DNA of 49,085 nucleotides from CAZWEZ01 sp964632795 (GTDB lineage: Bacteria; Pseudomonadota; Alphaproteobacteria; Rhodospirillales; 2-02-FULL-58-16), in contig CAZWEZ010000016.1 of the NCBI GenBank assembly GCA_964632795.1, positions 1-49,085 of the forward strand, given 5' to 3'. Positions 1 to 8,348 of this stretch are shown in pieces; position 1 is the first letter of the stretch; every line of letters begins with the position of its first letter. Below the pieces are notes generated by a model. The model saw only the letters and a program-made list of their open reading frames with translations. It made no database searches and was not told the origin of the DNA. The translations under genes and the position numbers were made by a program.

Positions 1-2
1 CC

Positions 3-584
3 GAGCCTGCCCCGCCCCGGCCCCTGGCGCCGTCGCGCCCGGCCGACGACGAACCGCCGGTGCGCTCGCCGCTGGGTGCCGACGACGGCGCCCGGTTCAA
101 GCGCGGGCGGCTGATCCACCGGCTGCTGCAAAGCCTGCCCGAACTGCCCCCGGGGGACCGGGCGGGGGCCGCCGCCGCCTACCTGGCGCGGCCCGTCCAC
201 GGCCTGTCCGAGGCCCAGCGCGCGGAGATCGCCGCCGAGACCATGGCGGTCCTCGAGCACCCCGACCACGGCCCCCTGTTCGGTCCCGGCAGCCGCCCCG
301 AGGTATCGCTGTGCGGGGTCGTCTCCGGGTACGCGATTTCGGCCCAGGTCGACCGCCTGCTGGTCGGCGAACGGGAGGTGTGGGTGGTCGATTACAAGAC
401 CAACCGGCCGCCGCCGGCCAGCGAGGACGAGGTGCCGGCGCTCTACCTCCGGCAGATGGCCGCCTACCGCGAGGCGCTGCGGGGCGTCTATCCGGGGCGC
501 CCGGTGCGGGCCCTGCTGTTGTGGACCGACGGGCCGCGGCTGATGGCGCTGTCCGATCGGCTTTTTGACCGCCACGCGCCTTGA
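3..584 (+). CDS. addA: AddA helicase-nuclease, C-terminal part (partial)
   Basis: The reading frame is open from the first base of the window, so the gene begins upstream and only about 193 C-terminal residues are present. They carry the RecB/AddA-type PD-(D/E)XK nuclease signature: a G-x-x-x-x-x-x-x-DRLL strand, then VVDYKT, then QMAAYREAL. AddA pairs with AddB to resect double-strand breaks for RecA loading, working in the cytoplasm on DNA ends. A proline-rich linker precedes the nuclease domain. trxA follows 96 bases downstream on the same strand; addB-addA-trxA is a common alphaproteobacterial order, which supports the call. The upstream helicase motifs cannot be checked here. Confidence 0.9.
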   Translation, partial: EPAPPRPLAPSRPADDEPPVRSPLGADDGARFKRGRLIHRLLQSLPELPPGDRAGAAAAYLARPVHGLSEAQRAEIAAETMAVLEHPDHGPLFGPGSRPEVSLCGVVSGYAISAQVDRLLVGEREVWVVDYKTNRPPPASEDEVPALYLRQMAAYREALRGVYPGRPVRALLLWTDGPRLMALSDRLFDRHAP

Positions 585-680
585 CGGGGACCCGTCCGCT
601 CCCTAGATTCAACAAAACGCCGGCCGCAGGGGTGAGCGCCGCAAGCGGCCCGTTTTCAGGATATTGATAGGATTCGTTAG

Positions 681-998
681 ATGCCGAAACACGTAAGCGA
701 CGACAGCTTCGAAGCCGACGTCCTGAAGTCCCCGACCCCGGTGATCGTCGATTTCTGGGCCGAATGGTGCGGTCCCTGCAAGCAGATCGCGCCGGCGCTC
801 GAGGAACTGGACACCGAGATGGGCGATCGGCTGACCGTCGCCAAGATCAACATCGACGAGAACCCGATGACGCCGTCCAAGTACGGGGTGCGCGGCATCC
901 CGACCCTGATGGTGTTCAAGAACGGCGAGGTCGCGGCGACCAAGATCGGCGCCCTGCCCAAGAGCAAGCTGGTCGAATGGATCGAATCGGTGATCTGA
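681..998 (+). CDS. trxA: Thioredoxin
   Basis: A 105-residue cytoplasmic thioredoxin that reduces protein disulfides and is itself reduced by thioredoxin reductase. The active site WCGPC has cysteines at residues 30 and 33, preceded by the DFWAEW strand; the cis-proline loop is GIPTL and the last helix is intact. Length is typical of the family (about 105-110). The start is supported by AGGA eight bases before the ATG. It lies directly after addA. Downstream, seven bases after the stop, begins a very large palindrome shared with the convergent umuC gene. Confidence 0.97.
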   Translation: MPKHVSDDSFEADVLKSPTPVIVDFWAEWCGPCKQIAPALEELDTEMGDRLTVAKINIDENPMTPSKYGVRGIPTLMVFKNGEVAATKIGALPKSKLVEWIESVI

Positions 999-1004
999 CG
1001 ACTC

Positions 1005-1161
1005 GGCGATTAAATGGTGACTGTATATAGTTTTTATTTAATTGGTGACTGTATATAGTTTTTCGGCGGCGGGTTAACCGCCGCCGAAAAACTATATACA
1101 GTCACCAATTAAATAAAAACTATATACAGTCACCATTTAATCCAGTCACCATTTAATCGCC
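1005..1161. repeat. Palindromic repeat A1 between trxA and umuC
   Basis: Positions 1008-1072 and 1078-1142 pair perfectly: 65-base arms around the loop GTTAA. Each arm holds two copies of the core GGTGACTGTATATAG followed by TTTTT (1016-1035 and 1044-1063 on the left). A further 19 bases at 1005-1023 recur inverted at 1143-1161, where they contain the last two codons and stop of umuC. The innermost stem is GC-only (CGGCGGCGG). It sits between convergent genes, so it may end transcripts from both sides, but T-runs precede rather than follow the GC stem, so it is not a standard intrinsic terminator. The same core recurs at 12788-12883. Confidence 0.95.
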
Positions 1162-2424
1162 TACCCCAAGCAGGTCACGCCAGCGAGTGGTGTAGCGTGG
1201 CGAGCGGTGGTCCTGGGTGGTCCGCCAACCGGGGCGGACGCCGCTCGATCCGTAGTGGACCATGCCCGGCCCGAGCCGCCGGTTTATGCCGTCGATGGTT
1301 TCCATCAGGCGGCCGGCGCGGACGTCCCCGGCGCCCTCGAACAGGGTCGGCTGGAAGCCCTCGGCGGGGCTCACCTCGTGGAGCAGCACGCCGGCCTTCT
1401 TGTAGCGGTAGCCGGGGCGGAAGATGCCCTCCAGCCCCCGCGCCGCCGCCTTGGCGATGGCGCCGCCGTGGCCGGTCGGCACCGCCAGGCATACGGTGAC
1501 GGCGTCGTGGTGCTGGCGCTGCCGGGGGTTGAGGCGGTTGGTGTCCACGAACACCGTCAGCGCGCCGGCGACCAGGCCGCCCTGGCGGAGCTTCTCGGCC
1601 GCCCGCCCGGCGAACACGGCGACCGCCTCGCGCAGCTGGCGGCGGTCCTCCAGCGGCCACCGGAAGGAGCGCGAGACGACCACCGACTTGCGCCCGGCGG
1701 GCTGGCTCTCCAGCCCCAGGCACGGGACGCCGCGCAACTCGAGCAGGGTCCGCGCGCCGACCACGCCCATCCGCCTCCTGACCCACCACTCCGGGGTGTC
1801 GTGGAGGTCCAGCGCGGTGCGGATGGCGTTGGCGCGCAGCATCTCGCGGCGGTGCCGGCCGATCCCCCACACCTCGCCGACATCGGTTGCCGCCAGGGCG
1901 CGGCGCCTTCGCCCGGCGAGGGTCAAATCGAGGACGCCGTCGCCCTCCTTCTTGGCGATCCGGTTGGCCAGCTTGGCCAGGGTCTTGGTGGGGGCGATCC
2001 CCACCGATATGGGAATCCCGGTGCAGCGGCGGATGCGGTTCCTGAGGCGGTGGCCGTAGGCGGTCGCCTCGAGGCCGGCGAACCCCGACAGGCCGAGGAA
2101 GGCCTCGTCGATCGAATAGACCTCGACCTCGGGGCTGAACTCGCCCAGCAACGCCATCACCCGCTGGGACATGTCGCCGTAGAGCGCGTAGTTGGACGAA
2201 AACACCCGCACCCGGTGGCGGCGGAACACGGGGGCGGCCTCGAACACCGGCGCTCCCATGGCGATGCCCAGCGCCTTGGCCTCCTCGGAGCGGGCGATGA
2301 CGCAGCCGTCGTTGTTGGACAGCACCACCACCGGCCGGCCCTCCAGCGCCGGCGCGAAGAGGCGCTCGCAGGAGACGTAGAAGTTGTTGCAGTCGACCAG
2401 GGCTAATACCAAGGAGCCGCTCAT
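1153..2424 (-). CDS. umuC: UmuC, catalytic subunit of DNA polymerase V (Y-family)
   Basis: A 423-residue Y-family polymerase, essentially the length of E. coli UmuC (422). It performs error-prone translesion synthesis as part of the SOS response. The N-terminal catalytic motif is ALVDCNNFYVSCERLF and the second acidic motif is YSIDEAFLGLSG, followed by helix-hairpin-helix and little-finger regions and a UmuC-type C-terminal tail. The start chosen is the ATG at 2424, because it overlaps the umuD stop as ATGA; an earlier in-frame start would run deep into umuD. The stop codon lies in the inverted 19-base flank of repeat A1, so the last residues (GD) may have been shaped by that repeat. Confidence 0.95.
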   Translation of the reverse strand: MSGSLVLALVDCNNFYVSCERLFAPALEGRPVVVLSNNDGCVIARSEEAKALGIAMGAPVFEAAPVFRRHRVRVFSSNYALYGDMSQRVMALLGEFSPEVEVYSIDEAFLGLSGFAGLEATAYGHRLRNRIRRCTGIPISVGIAPTKTLAKLANRIAKKEGDGVLDLTLAGRRRRALAATDVGEVWGIGRHRREMLRANAIRTALDLHDTPEWWVRRRMGVVGARTLLELRGVPCLGLESQPAGRKSVVVSRSFRWPLEDRRQLREAVAVFAGRAAEKLRQGGLVAGALTVFVDTNRLNPRQRQHHDAVTVCLAVPTGHGGAIAKAAARGLEGIFRPGYRYKKAGVLLHEVSPAEGFQPTLFEGAGDVRAGRLMETIDGINRRLGPGMVHYGSSGVRPGWRTTQDHRSPRYTTRWRDLLGVGD

Positions 2425-2840
2425 CGGCGGTCGAACTCGTGGACGGCGCCGGTCACCACGCCCCAGATGACGCACTCCCGGTCGCCGTCAATCGCCGTCG
2501 CCGGGTAGTCCGGGTGGGCCGCTTCGAGCCGCCAGCCCCTCCGCGAGCCGGCCAGCCGCTTGACGGTCAGCGCGCCGTCGAGGACGGCGATGACGATGCT
2601 CCCCGAGCGGGCCTCCAGCGAGCGGTCGACGATCAGCAGGTCGCCCGGCAGGATCCCCGCCCCGGTCATCGACTCGCCCTCGGCCCGGACGATGAAGGTG
2701 GCGGCGGGACGCCGCACCAGGCGGTCGTTCAGGTCCAGCCGGCCCTCGACGTAATCCTCGGCGGGCGACGGGAAGCCCGCCGCCACCGGCGAGGCGAAGA
2801 TCACCAGCGAGTGCCGCGTGGACACGAGAGATCGGAACAT
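2421..2840 (-). CDS. umuD: UmuD, self-cleaving S24-family subunit of polymerase V
   Basis: A 139-residue LexA/UmuD-type S24 serine protease, the same length as E. coli UmuD. RecA filaments induce self-cleavage to UmuD', which joins UmuC. The cleavage site is A21-G22 within AAGFPSP. The catalytic dyad is Ser57 in GESMT and Lys94 in TVKRL, offset by three from E. coli Ser60/Lys97. It overlaps umuC by four bases (ATGA), giving translational coupling. A LexA box overlaps the ATG used here; if the transcript begins downstream of it, an in-frame GTG at 2825 or 2804 would be the real start, though the family length fits the ATG. Confidence 0.93.
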   Translation of the reverse strand: MFRSLVSTRHSLVIFASPVAAGFPSPAEDYVEGRLDLNDRLVRRPAATFIVRAEGESMTGAGILPGDLLIVDRSLEARSGSIVIAVLDGALTVKRLAGSRRGWRLEAAHPDYPATAIDGDRECVIWGVVTGAVHEFDRR

Positions 2841-2849
2841 AAGAAGAAC
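2835..2849 (-). promoter_or_regulatory. LexA (SOS) box of the umuDC operon
   Basis: Read on the gene strand this is GTTC-TTCTTAT-GTTC, the GTTC-N7-GTTC direct repeat that LexA recognises in alphaproteobacteria. It overlaps the umuD start codon, so repressor bound here would block initiation or elongation. The association with a genuine SOS operon makes the assignment strong. Confidence 0.85.
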
Positions 2850-2964
2850 ATATCACGGCGCAGCGGAGCCGATCAAGTCCTTCCCATTCAGCGATCGTTA
2901 ACCACCTTCGGCTAGGGTCGGGCAATGGCGGGATTCTCCCGCCGCCATCCCGGAGGGCGATCCG

Positions 2965-3177
2965 ATGAACGACGCCGAACGTTTCCTGCTCATCAACCGG
3001 CAGTGCGAGAACGTTTCGCGGCTGATCGACGAGGCCGAGCGGACGCCGGACAGGGCCAGCGCCGAGGCCCTCTACCGGCTGGCCATCGACCGCACCAGCA
3101 TCATCTCCGAAGCGGTCCGCCGCGAGTTGAGGACGATGATCCGCGAGACCCCGGACGGACTCGAAAACGCGGCCTGA
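2965..3177 (+). CDS. Small helical protein of unknown function
   Basis: A 70-residue soluble protein, rich in Glu, Arg and Ala, that looks all-helical; it has no signal peptide or membrane segment. The start ATG has a good ribosome site, GGAGGG, eight bases upstream. The protein begins MNDAERFLLIN and ends with LENAA. I do not recognise a family. It lies upstream of and divergent from umuD, with about 120 bases between the starts that include the SOS box. Codon use resembles the GC-rich host genes rather than the island that follows. Confidence 0.7.
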   Translation: MNDAERFLLINRQCENVSRLIDEAERTPDRASAEALYRLAIDRTSIISEAVRRELRTMIRETPDGLENAA

Positions 3178-3211
3178 ACCGTCTCCTCGACAGAGATAAA
3201 GTAGACCGGCG

Positions 3212-3427
3212 ATGGAATACGGCTTCATCGGCTTGGGCAACATGGGCGCGCTGCTCTACGCCGCGTACCACGATACGAGGTGCTACGAATCCCCGTTAAA
3301 GCCGGAATATTCGCTCGCCGGACGGGAAAGCGACACTAGATGTATATCTTACGAATCGCAGCGCGCACGATGTGCCGAATCTCGGCTCGAAATTGCTCAC
3401 CGTGACGCTGATCTATTACTTTTATGA
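3212..3427 (+). pseudogene. Truncated NAD(P)-binding oxidoreductase N-terminus
   Basis: The first residues read MEYGFIGLGNMGALL, a Rossmann GxGxxG start of the kind found in pyrroline-5-carboxylate reductase or 6-phosphogluconate/3-hydroxyacid dehydrogenases. After about 15-20 residues the similarity to any such enzyme vanishes; the frame runs on to a stop at 3425-3427, overlapping the end of the convergent AAA+ gene. The full enzyme would need over 250 residues. The simplest reading is a host gene cut off when the AT-richer DNA to the right arrived. No matching C-terminal half was found at the other side of the island near 8400-9000. Confidence 0.55.
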
Positions 3428-5771
3428 ACCTGTCAATCTTCGATTCATCGTTGCTCTGTTCATCGCCACTCGCGGCGTCACCGGTCTCGCCGTCCTCCTC
3501 CTCGGCCGATATCGGCATAGTCATTACCAAGCGAAGTAGTTCAAACCAGGAAATCTGTTCTTCAATTCCGACCGGTATTTCATTATTGAACGCCTTTTTA
3601 ATTTTGTCCGGGTTAATAACGAACTCCCGTATCGTGAAAAGAGCCGAATCGCGGCTCCTGTCATAAAGAAGATAGTCCACCAAACCATAGATCACGCGAG
3701 CAACGATGCCGCGGATGTTTCTTACACTGAATCGGCTGCTTCCCGCTCCAGTTTCGATTTCCTCGGCAAACATGCTAGCGATCCTATCGACGACTTCATA
3801 ACGATTGAGAAGCGTAAATAAAGAAATATAATAGCTCTGGAAGTAAATTTTTATTTCGTCCTCGAATCTGAAAGGAAGAAGCGTTGCTCCCTTGAAAAAC
3901 TTCTCAATGTGCTGTACCCAGAAGAAAGAAAAGTAGCTTTTGGTGACACGAAGGCGCTCCTGTTGATCGTCGATGTCGAGCGGATGTTCCATCTCAATAA
4001 TGTGGCTAATTCGCGTCCAAAAGTCGAAAGGGTGCAACTGAAACATTTGCTCCCTTGGGATGCTTCCTGCAAAGATATAAAGGGGACGCCATTTGTTTAA
4101 TTTGACTACCATTGACGTTTCGTACAATGCGAACTCGTCGTTTTCGAGGAGCCGAAGCAGGCTTGCCCGGGTTTGCTTGGGGACCTTGTCGATTTCATCC
4201 AGAAACAGCGCGCCTCTTCGGGCCTTGAACAAAAGACCATCGGATATAAACGTGTCAGGGTCTGATATGTCACCTCCAGTGTGTCCTTTAGGCGCCCGGT
4301 TACCCTTCTGTTTCCATGTTGGTTCCTCTCCGCTTTCGACCCATTTAACAGTTTCAACGAAAATCTTTAACAATCGCGTATGGGTTTTCTCTAGAGAGTC
4401 CGAAATACTCTGTCCTTGATTTTTTGCGCGAACAAGTAATTCGTTCCAGCTAGGTTCAAAGATCGATCGAAGATCACGCCCGAATAGAACTTGATCATTT
4501 CGCTCATGAGATGATGGTGACAGCGCATACGTCACATATGGACCCTCAATGTCCTGAAAATAGTGAATCGATCGCGTAAGCAGTTCTTTGCCCGAACCTG
4601 GCGGTGCAATGACAAGTACGGACTTCGCAGTCCTGTCGTTCCATATCTCTGAAAGCATTTCGTAAGCCCGGCAAACAGAATCGCTGGCAAGAAGAATCGG
4701 TTCCTCTCTGGGTTCGGGTCCTTTTGACGGCTGCAAATTCTCGCCGGGCCGTTTTTTTCCAGCTTTGCGCTGGAAGACAGGCACCGAAACATAGTCGTAT
4801 GGAAATCGGATACGGACTGTTTTTTCTTTCTCCGCCAAACGCAGAGGCATTTTCCTCTTCGCCGCATTTCCTTTCAAAATACCGACCTGATTCGGGTTCG
4901 TGCCAAGAAGCTCAAGCTCGCGCGCCCGTTTAGCGACCGCCCAATTTTCCGCCTCATACGGGTTTAAAGCTAGTTCGAGCTTTATGTTAACGGTCACCGC
5001 GTTGCTCTTTCCTTTTCTTCCAATGTGCTTCATTGTGTAAATCAAATCGTGGCGACCCAGAACGTACCATTGCTCTTCGTGGCGGCGCTCAGGATCAAGT
5101 TCATCTGATATCGTCTTCTCCCATGCCTCGACAACCTCAGGCTGGAACTGGTATAAGGTAAGATATTCCTCCCACGTCGTGAAACGGGCGCTCTGCCCGA
5201 ACAGCGGTGGTCTAAGCAATGTACGATATGGAACCGGAAGCTTGATATCTATATTAAAATCGACCTTTTCCGTATAGACTACGACGAGCACCCATTGTCG
5301 GATTTGTGACACCCGGATCTTAACATTGCCATCAAGAAACTCCTTCCTGGTGCGACCTTTCGACATCGCAGTGAACAGTGCTTTCCAGTACCACGCCAGT
5401 GACCAAGGGGCCAGTATTTTGTCGATCGTGTCTTTTATTTCCTTATTTATTGCCTTCTTTTCCTCTATTATTTTATTTTTCTCTTTTGTATCTTGTCCTG
5501 ATTTATTATATATTTCCTCGTAATTCCTCGCAAGACTTTGATGGATTATCCACGGGCATTCTTGACGGTCAACGTGGGGCGTGAATTTCTGGCGCAGTTG
5601 CTCCAGCGCCTTGACGAAGGGTTCTTTAGGGGGGGTCCTTAGAAGCTTCCGAATTTTGTCTTTCGGCGCAGGGTCGAATTCGGCAAAGACATCGCGATGA
5701 TCATATGTGAGGGAGTAACTGTATGAAGGCTTAACGTTAGCCATATATGAAGGCTTTGTCTGACATGTCAT
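3336..5771 (-). CDS. Divergent AAA+ ATPase related to sigma-54 activators
   Basis: An 811-residue protein. Residues 1-370 form a region I do not recognise, with a Lys/Glu-rich likely coiled coil near 85-120. The C-terminal half is an AAA+ core: Walker A APPGSGKE at 389-396, Walker B GALFLDEID at 520-528, a sensor strand YIFAGSI near 565, and PFDFWTRISH at 581-590, which matches the FREDLYYRL block of sigma-54 activators. The GAFTGA loop that contacts sigma-54 is replaced by KGHTGGD (495-501), a long insert precedes it, and no Fis-type helix-turn-helix is evident at the C-terminus. It is therefore probably not a normal transcription activator. It overlaps the preceding gene by 35 bases; an alternative start is the ATG at 5744. 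Base composition is visibly AT-richer than the flanks. Confidence 0.85.
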   Translation of the reverse strand: MTCQTKPSYMANVKPSYSYSLTYDHRDVFAEFDPAPKDKIRKLLRTPPKEPFVKALEQLRQKFTPHVDRQECPWIIHQSLARNYEEIYNKSGQDTKEKNKIIEEKKAINKEIKDTIDKILAPWSLAWYWKALFTAMSKGRTRKEFLDGNVKIRVSQIRQWVLVVVYTEKVDFNIDIKLPVPYRTLLRPPLFGQSARFTTWEEYLTLYQFQPEVVEAWEKTISDELDPERRHEEQWYVLGRHDLIYTMKHIGRKGKSNAVTVNIKLELALNPYEAENWAVAKRARELELLGTNPNQVGILKGNAAKRKMPLRLAEKEKTVRIRFPYDYVSVPVFQRKAGKKRPGENLQPSKGPEPREEPILLASDSVCRAYEMLSEIWNDRTAKSVLVIAPPGSGKELLTRSIHYFQDIEGPYVTYALSPSSHERNDQVLFGRDLRSIFEPSWNELLVRAKNQGQSISDSLEKTHTRLLKIFVETVKWVESGEEPTWKQKGNRAPKGHTGGDISDPDTFISDGLLFKARRGALFLDEIDKVPKQTRASLLRLLENDEFALYETSMVVKLNKWRPLYIFAGSIPREQMFQLHPFDFWTRISHIIEMEHPLDIDDQQERLRVTKSYFSFFWVQHIEKFFKGATLLPFRFEDEIKIYFQSYYISLFTLLNRYEVVDRIASMFAEEIETGAGSSRFSVRNIRGIVARVIYGLVDYLLYDRSRDSALFTIREFVINPDKIKKAFNNEIPVGIEEQISWFELLRLVMTMPISAEEEDGETGDAASGDEQSNDESKIDRFIKVIDQRHGEQFRAEIRHIVRAAIRKIYI

Positions 5772-6915
5772 CCCGCACTACGTATGGAACAACAATCGGG
5801 CGACGCTCTTGCCAGTATTTACCGAGATTGTCAAAGACGAGCGTTAAGATTGTTTGATGTTCGACCCTATTTGCGATTTCCAAGGCCGCCGCAACTGCGA
5901 GGCCAGTGGGGCGACCAGCAGAAAGACCAAGGATATTGTTGGCGAGAAACCATCCTTCCTCCCTCGTTTGGCGAGGCAACGATACGACGTCATCAATCAC
6001 GTCGAGCTTCAGATTGAGCTTCTTTAGGGGCACCCCGTGAATCGTCGAGGCGGGCCAATCGGGTTCCGGCCAATCGTCAATGTCGTCAGGATATCGTCCG
6101 TTCAAGAGCCGTTCAACAAATGGGTACTCCTGATGTTCACAGCAGATGACTCTTGCGGCTTGGTTTACCCTTTTTAAAGCAAAGCCCACTTGTGAGATCG
6201 TATTTCCCGAGCCCACGCCGAATACGAAGGTGTCGATTCTCGGTGCCAAACCATTTCGAGTCAACTGGTGAAGGACCTCAGCGAGAAATTCCGCATACGG
6301 TTCGTTGGGAACTTTGCGAATCTTCGATATGGGAAAGAGCGATGAGCCTCCTTTCTTCGGTCTACCATGGTTACGCCAATCGTCCGCAAGCATTTCTTCC
6401 AAGAGTTTAATGTAACCTATCGGGCCAACGCACGATGGTGAGAATACGACCTCGGCATCCAATTCTTTGATTTGGCGAACGCGAGACGGATAAATATCCG
6501 CAGGCAAAAGAACAAGTGGGTTCTTGTAACCAAGCACGCGGGCCACGCTGGCAAAAGCAGCGCCGGCGTTACCGACCGAGCACTCTATCAAGCGAGTTCT
6601 TGCCGGATGGATAAATCCGGCGAGCTCGGCACGGAGGAAAAGCCATGGGTACAATCGATCATAAAAACTACCAGTCGAGCAATAAGCGCCAAGATGCTCT
6701 AACTTTAATAGAATTCGATTGCCATTTGGAATGGGCATATCCACAGGGATGGAGGAGTTGACTCCTGCGTCGAGTCCTATTAGCCGGACGCGGTCGTTCG
6801 TAAGAACTACAAGTGGAGTCGGCGAACGATTAAGGAGGCGAGAAAAAGCGGCGCGCCGATCCATGGGTAAGCGCATGAACTCAACGCTTTCAAAGTTTGA
6901 TGATACCAATCTCAT
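5737..6915 (-). CDS. PLP fold-type II protein lacking the Schiff-base lysine
   Basis: A 392-residue relative of cysteine synthase and threonine synthase. Recognisable blocks are KLEHLGAYCSTGSFYDR (71-87), SVGNAGAAFASVARVLGY (asparagine loop), FGVGSGNTIS (phosphate-binding glycine loop) and a C-terminal LSAGRPTGLAVAAALEIA block. In active enzymes the first block reads GSFKDR or GSVKDR, and its lysine holds pyridoxal phosphate; here residue 85 is Tyr (codon TAT). The protein may bind a ligand or partner without catalysis, or use another residue. Its ATG overlaps the stop of the symporter gene (TAATG), and its end overlaps the AAA+ gene, so the three are translated as a coupled unit. What it binds cannot be told from the sequence. 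Confidence 0.85.
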   Translation of the reverse strand: MRLVSSNFESVEFMRLPMDRRAAFSRLLNRSPTPLVVLTNDRVRLIGLDAGVNSSIPVDMPIPNGNRILLKLEHLGAYCSTGSFYDRLYPWLFLRAELAGFIHPARTRLIECSVGNAGAAFASVARVLGYKNPLVLLPADIYPSRVRQIKELDAEVVFSPSCVGPIGYIKLLEEMLADDWRNHGRPKKGGSSLFPISKIRKVPNEPYAEFLAEVLHQLTRNGLAPRIDTFVFGVGSGNTISQVGFALKRVNQAARVICCEHQEYPFVERLLNGRYPDDIDDWPEPDWPASTIHGVPLKKLNLKLDVIDDVVSLPRQTREEGWFLANNILGLSAGRPTGLAVAAALEIANRVEHQTILTLVFDNLGKYWQERRPIVVPYVVRDDMSDKAFIYG

Positions 6916-8348
6916 TACTCATGCTCTTCCGCTGGAGTTTTCACGAATGGCGCGATCGTAAAATAGACAACAACAGCGACTAGGGTCGCTGGTAGAAATG
7001 CAACCTTGGGTGCAAGGTTGAGCACGATCAATAGAACAATAAATCCGCATACAATACTGGCGACAGCCGGGGCGACTTTGCGAGTCCCGCGAAAGACGGT
7101 CATCAAGACGGCCGGGAGAAAGACCATCACCGCACTGGCCGCCCCGACCATGAGATTCACGATGTCAGGGATGGCCTTAGCTACAATGACCGCAAGCAAC
7201 CCCAGCACCAATGCGATCACACGCGTGACGTTTAGAAGCCGAAGTTCGTCTTCGGTTCTTTCGCCGACGAATTTGTCGGGTGTATCGTGCTCAAAACGTT
7301 TCCAGTCATCGCCTCGGACGAGCTTCGAGACGGCAACCGAGACGATGTTTAGGAACGTGTCGGCCGTACTCAAGAGAGCAGCGAATACACCGAGGGCCAG
7401 GATGCTGAGAAACACGCTGGCACCCAGCGACAGAGACTGGTCGGATGGGCCGCGCACGATGTTGAGAAAATGAACAAAGCCAGCGGTCTCTGGATTCGCG
7501 CCCTCGCCCAAAGCGGCACGGCCGTAAATGCCGATCGTCGTCAACAGCACGTAAAAAACGAGGAGCGTTGGTGCGGAAATAAAGAAGGCCCGCTGCGCAG
7601 CAACGGCATCCTTGGCCGAGGCGATCCGCTGCCACAAATCGGATCTGGCCAGGAGTGACGGTGGGAACAAAATCAAAACACCCACAAGGAACCCTATGCC
7701 GTAACCCGTGCCATTGAAATAGCTCTTGTCTAGCGCGAAGACGGCGGCCCCATCGGCATTGGCTGTCAAAAGTGCGAAGATCACTACGGCGCTCACCGAC
7801 AGCACGTAAAACTGCCACATGTCGGTTAGCAAGACGCCTTTGAAGCCTGCCAGCGCCGTGTAAATCAGGACGACCGCGACGGCGACATAAAACGACCATT
7901 CCGTTTCAATTTGGACGAAAATCTTCAGGAAAGCGGTCATCGCAATGAACTGCGCCGCCAATATCGCCAAGAAAAACAACAGGTTGATACCGGTCACACA
8001 AGTCTGTGCGGCGCGCCCATAACGCACGCCGATCAAATCGTCCATGGTATCGCAGTTTTCAGCGGACATCGCGCGCTTTATGCGGGGGATGGCTAGGGCC
8101 AGAATAATGAGACCGATTCCATACCCGATACCGATGGCATAACCCACTACACCAGCTTCATACCCAACAGCAGAGAGCCCGAAAAACATCCAGCCGCCAA
8201 CCAAACTGCCAAGTATGGTGAACAGAATCTGAGAGAATGCGGATTGCGACCTATTCGACGCGTATTCAACCAACCTAATTCCACGCGAAATCCACCAGGC
8301 TCCAATCAAGCAGGCAATCAGAGCTACAACGACGACAGCTGTTACCAT
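6915..8348 (-). CDS. Sodium:solute symporter family transporter
   Basis: A 477-residue integral membrane protein with about 13 hydrophobic segments, typical in length for the SSS/PutP family, which drives uptake of small solutes with sodium. Family features include the glycine-rich second segment (SLVGGWMFFGLSAVGYEAG), the loop MDDLIGVRYGRAAQ and the conserved LSTADTFLNIVSVAVSKL helix. The substrate is unknown. The start ATG has GAGG seven bases upstream. The stop overlaps the start of the PLP-fold gene (TAATG), so it heads or follows only one small frame in the operon. Its pairing with a PLP-fold protein hints at an amino acid or related ligand, but that is inference. Confidence 0.88.
   Translation of the reverse strand: MVTAVVVVALIACLIGAWWISRGIRLVEYASNRSQSAFSQILFTILGSLVGGWMFFGLSAVGYEAGVVGYAIGIGYGIGLIILALAIPRIKRAMSAENCDTMDDLIGVRYGRAAQTCVTGINLLFFLAILAAQFIAMTAFLKIFVQIETEWSFYVAVAVVLIYTALAGFKGVLLTDMWQFYVLSVSAVVIFALLTANADGAAVFALDKSYFNGTGYGIGFLVGVLILFPPSLLARSDLWQRIASAKDAVAAQRAFFISAPTLLVFYVLLTTIGIYGRAALGEGANPETAGFVHFLNIVRGPSDQSLSLGASVFLSILALGVFAALLSTADTFLNIVSVAVSKLVRGDDWKRFEHDTPDKFVGERTEDELRLLNVTRVIALVLGLLAVIVAKAIPDIVNLMVGAASAVMVFLPAVLMTVFRGTRKVAPAVASIVCGFIVLLIVLNLAPKVAFLPATLVAVVVYFTIAPFVKTPAEEHE

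Noticed and set aside
2402..2413. TAATACCAAGG within umuC as another ATACCAA-family end
   Set aside because: It is inside the conserved UmuC N-terminus, has no inverted partner and matches only seven bases.
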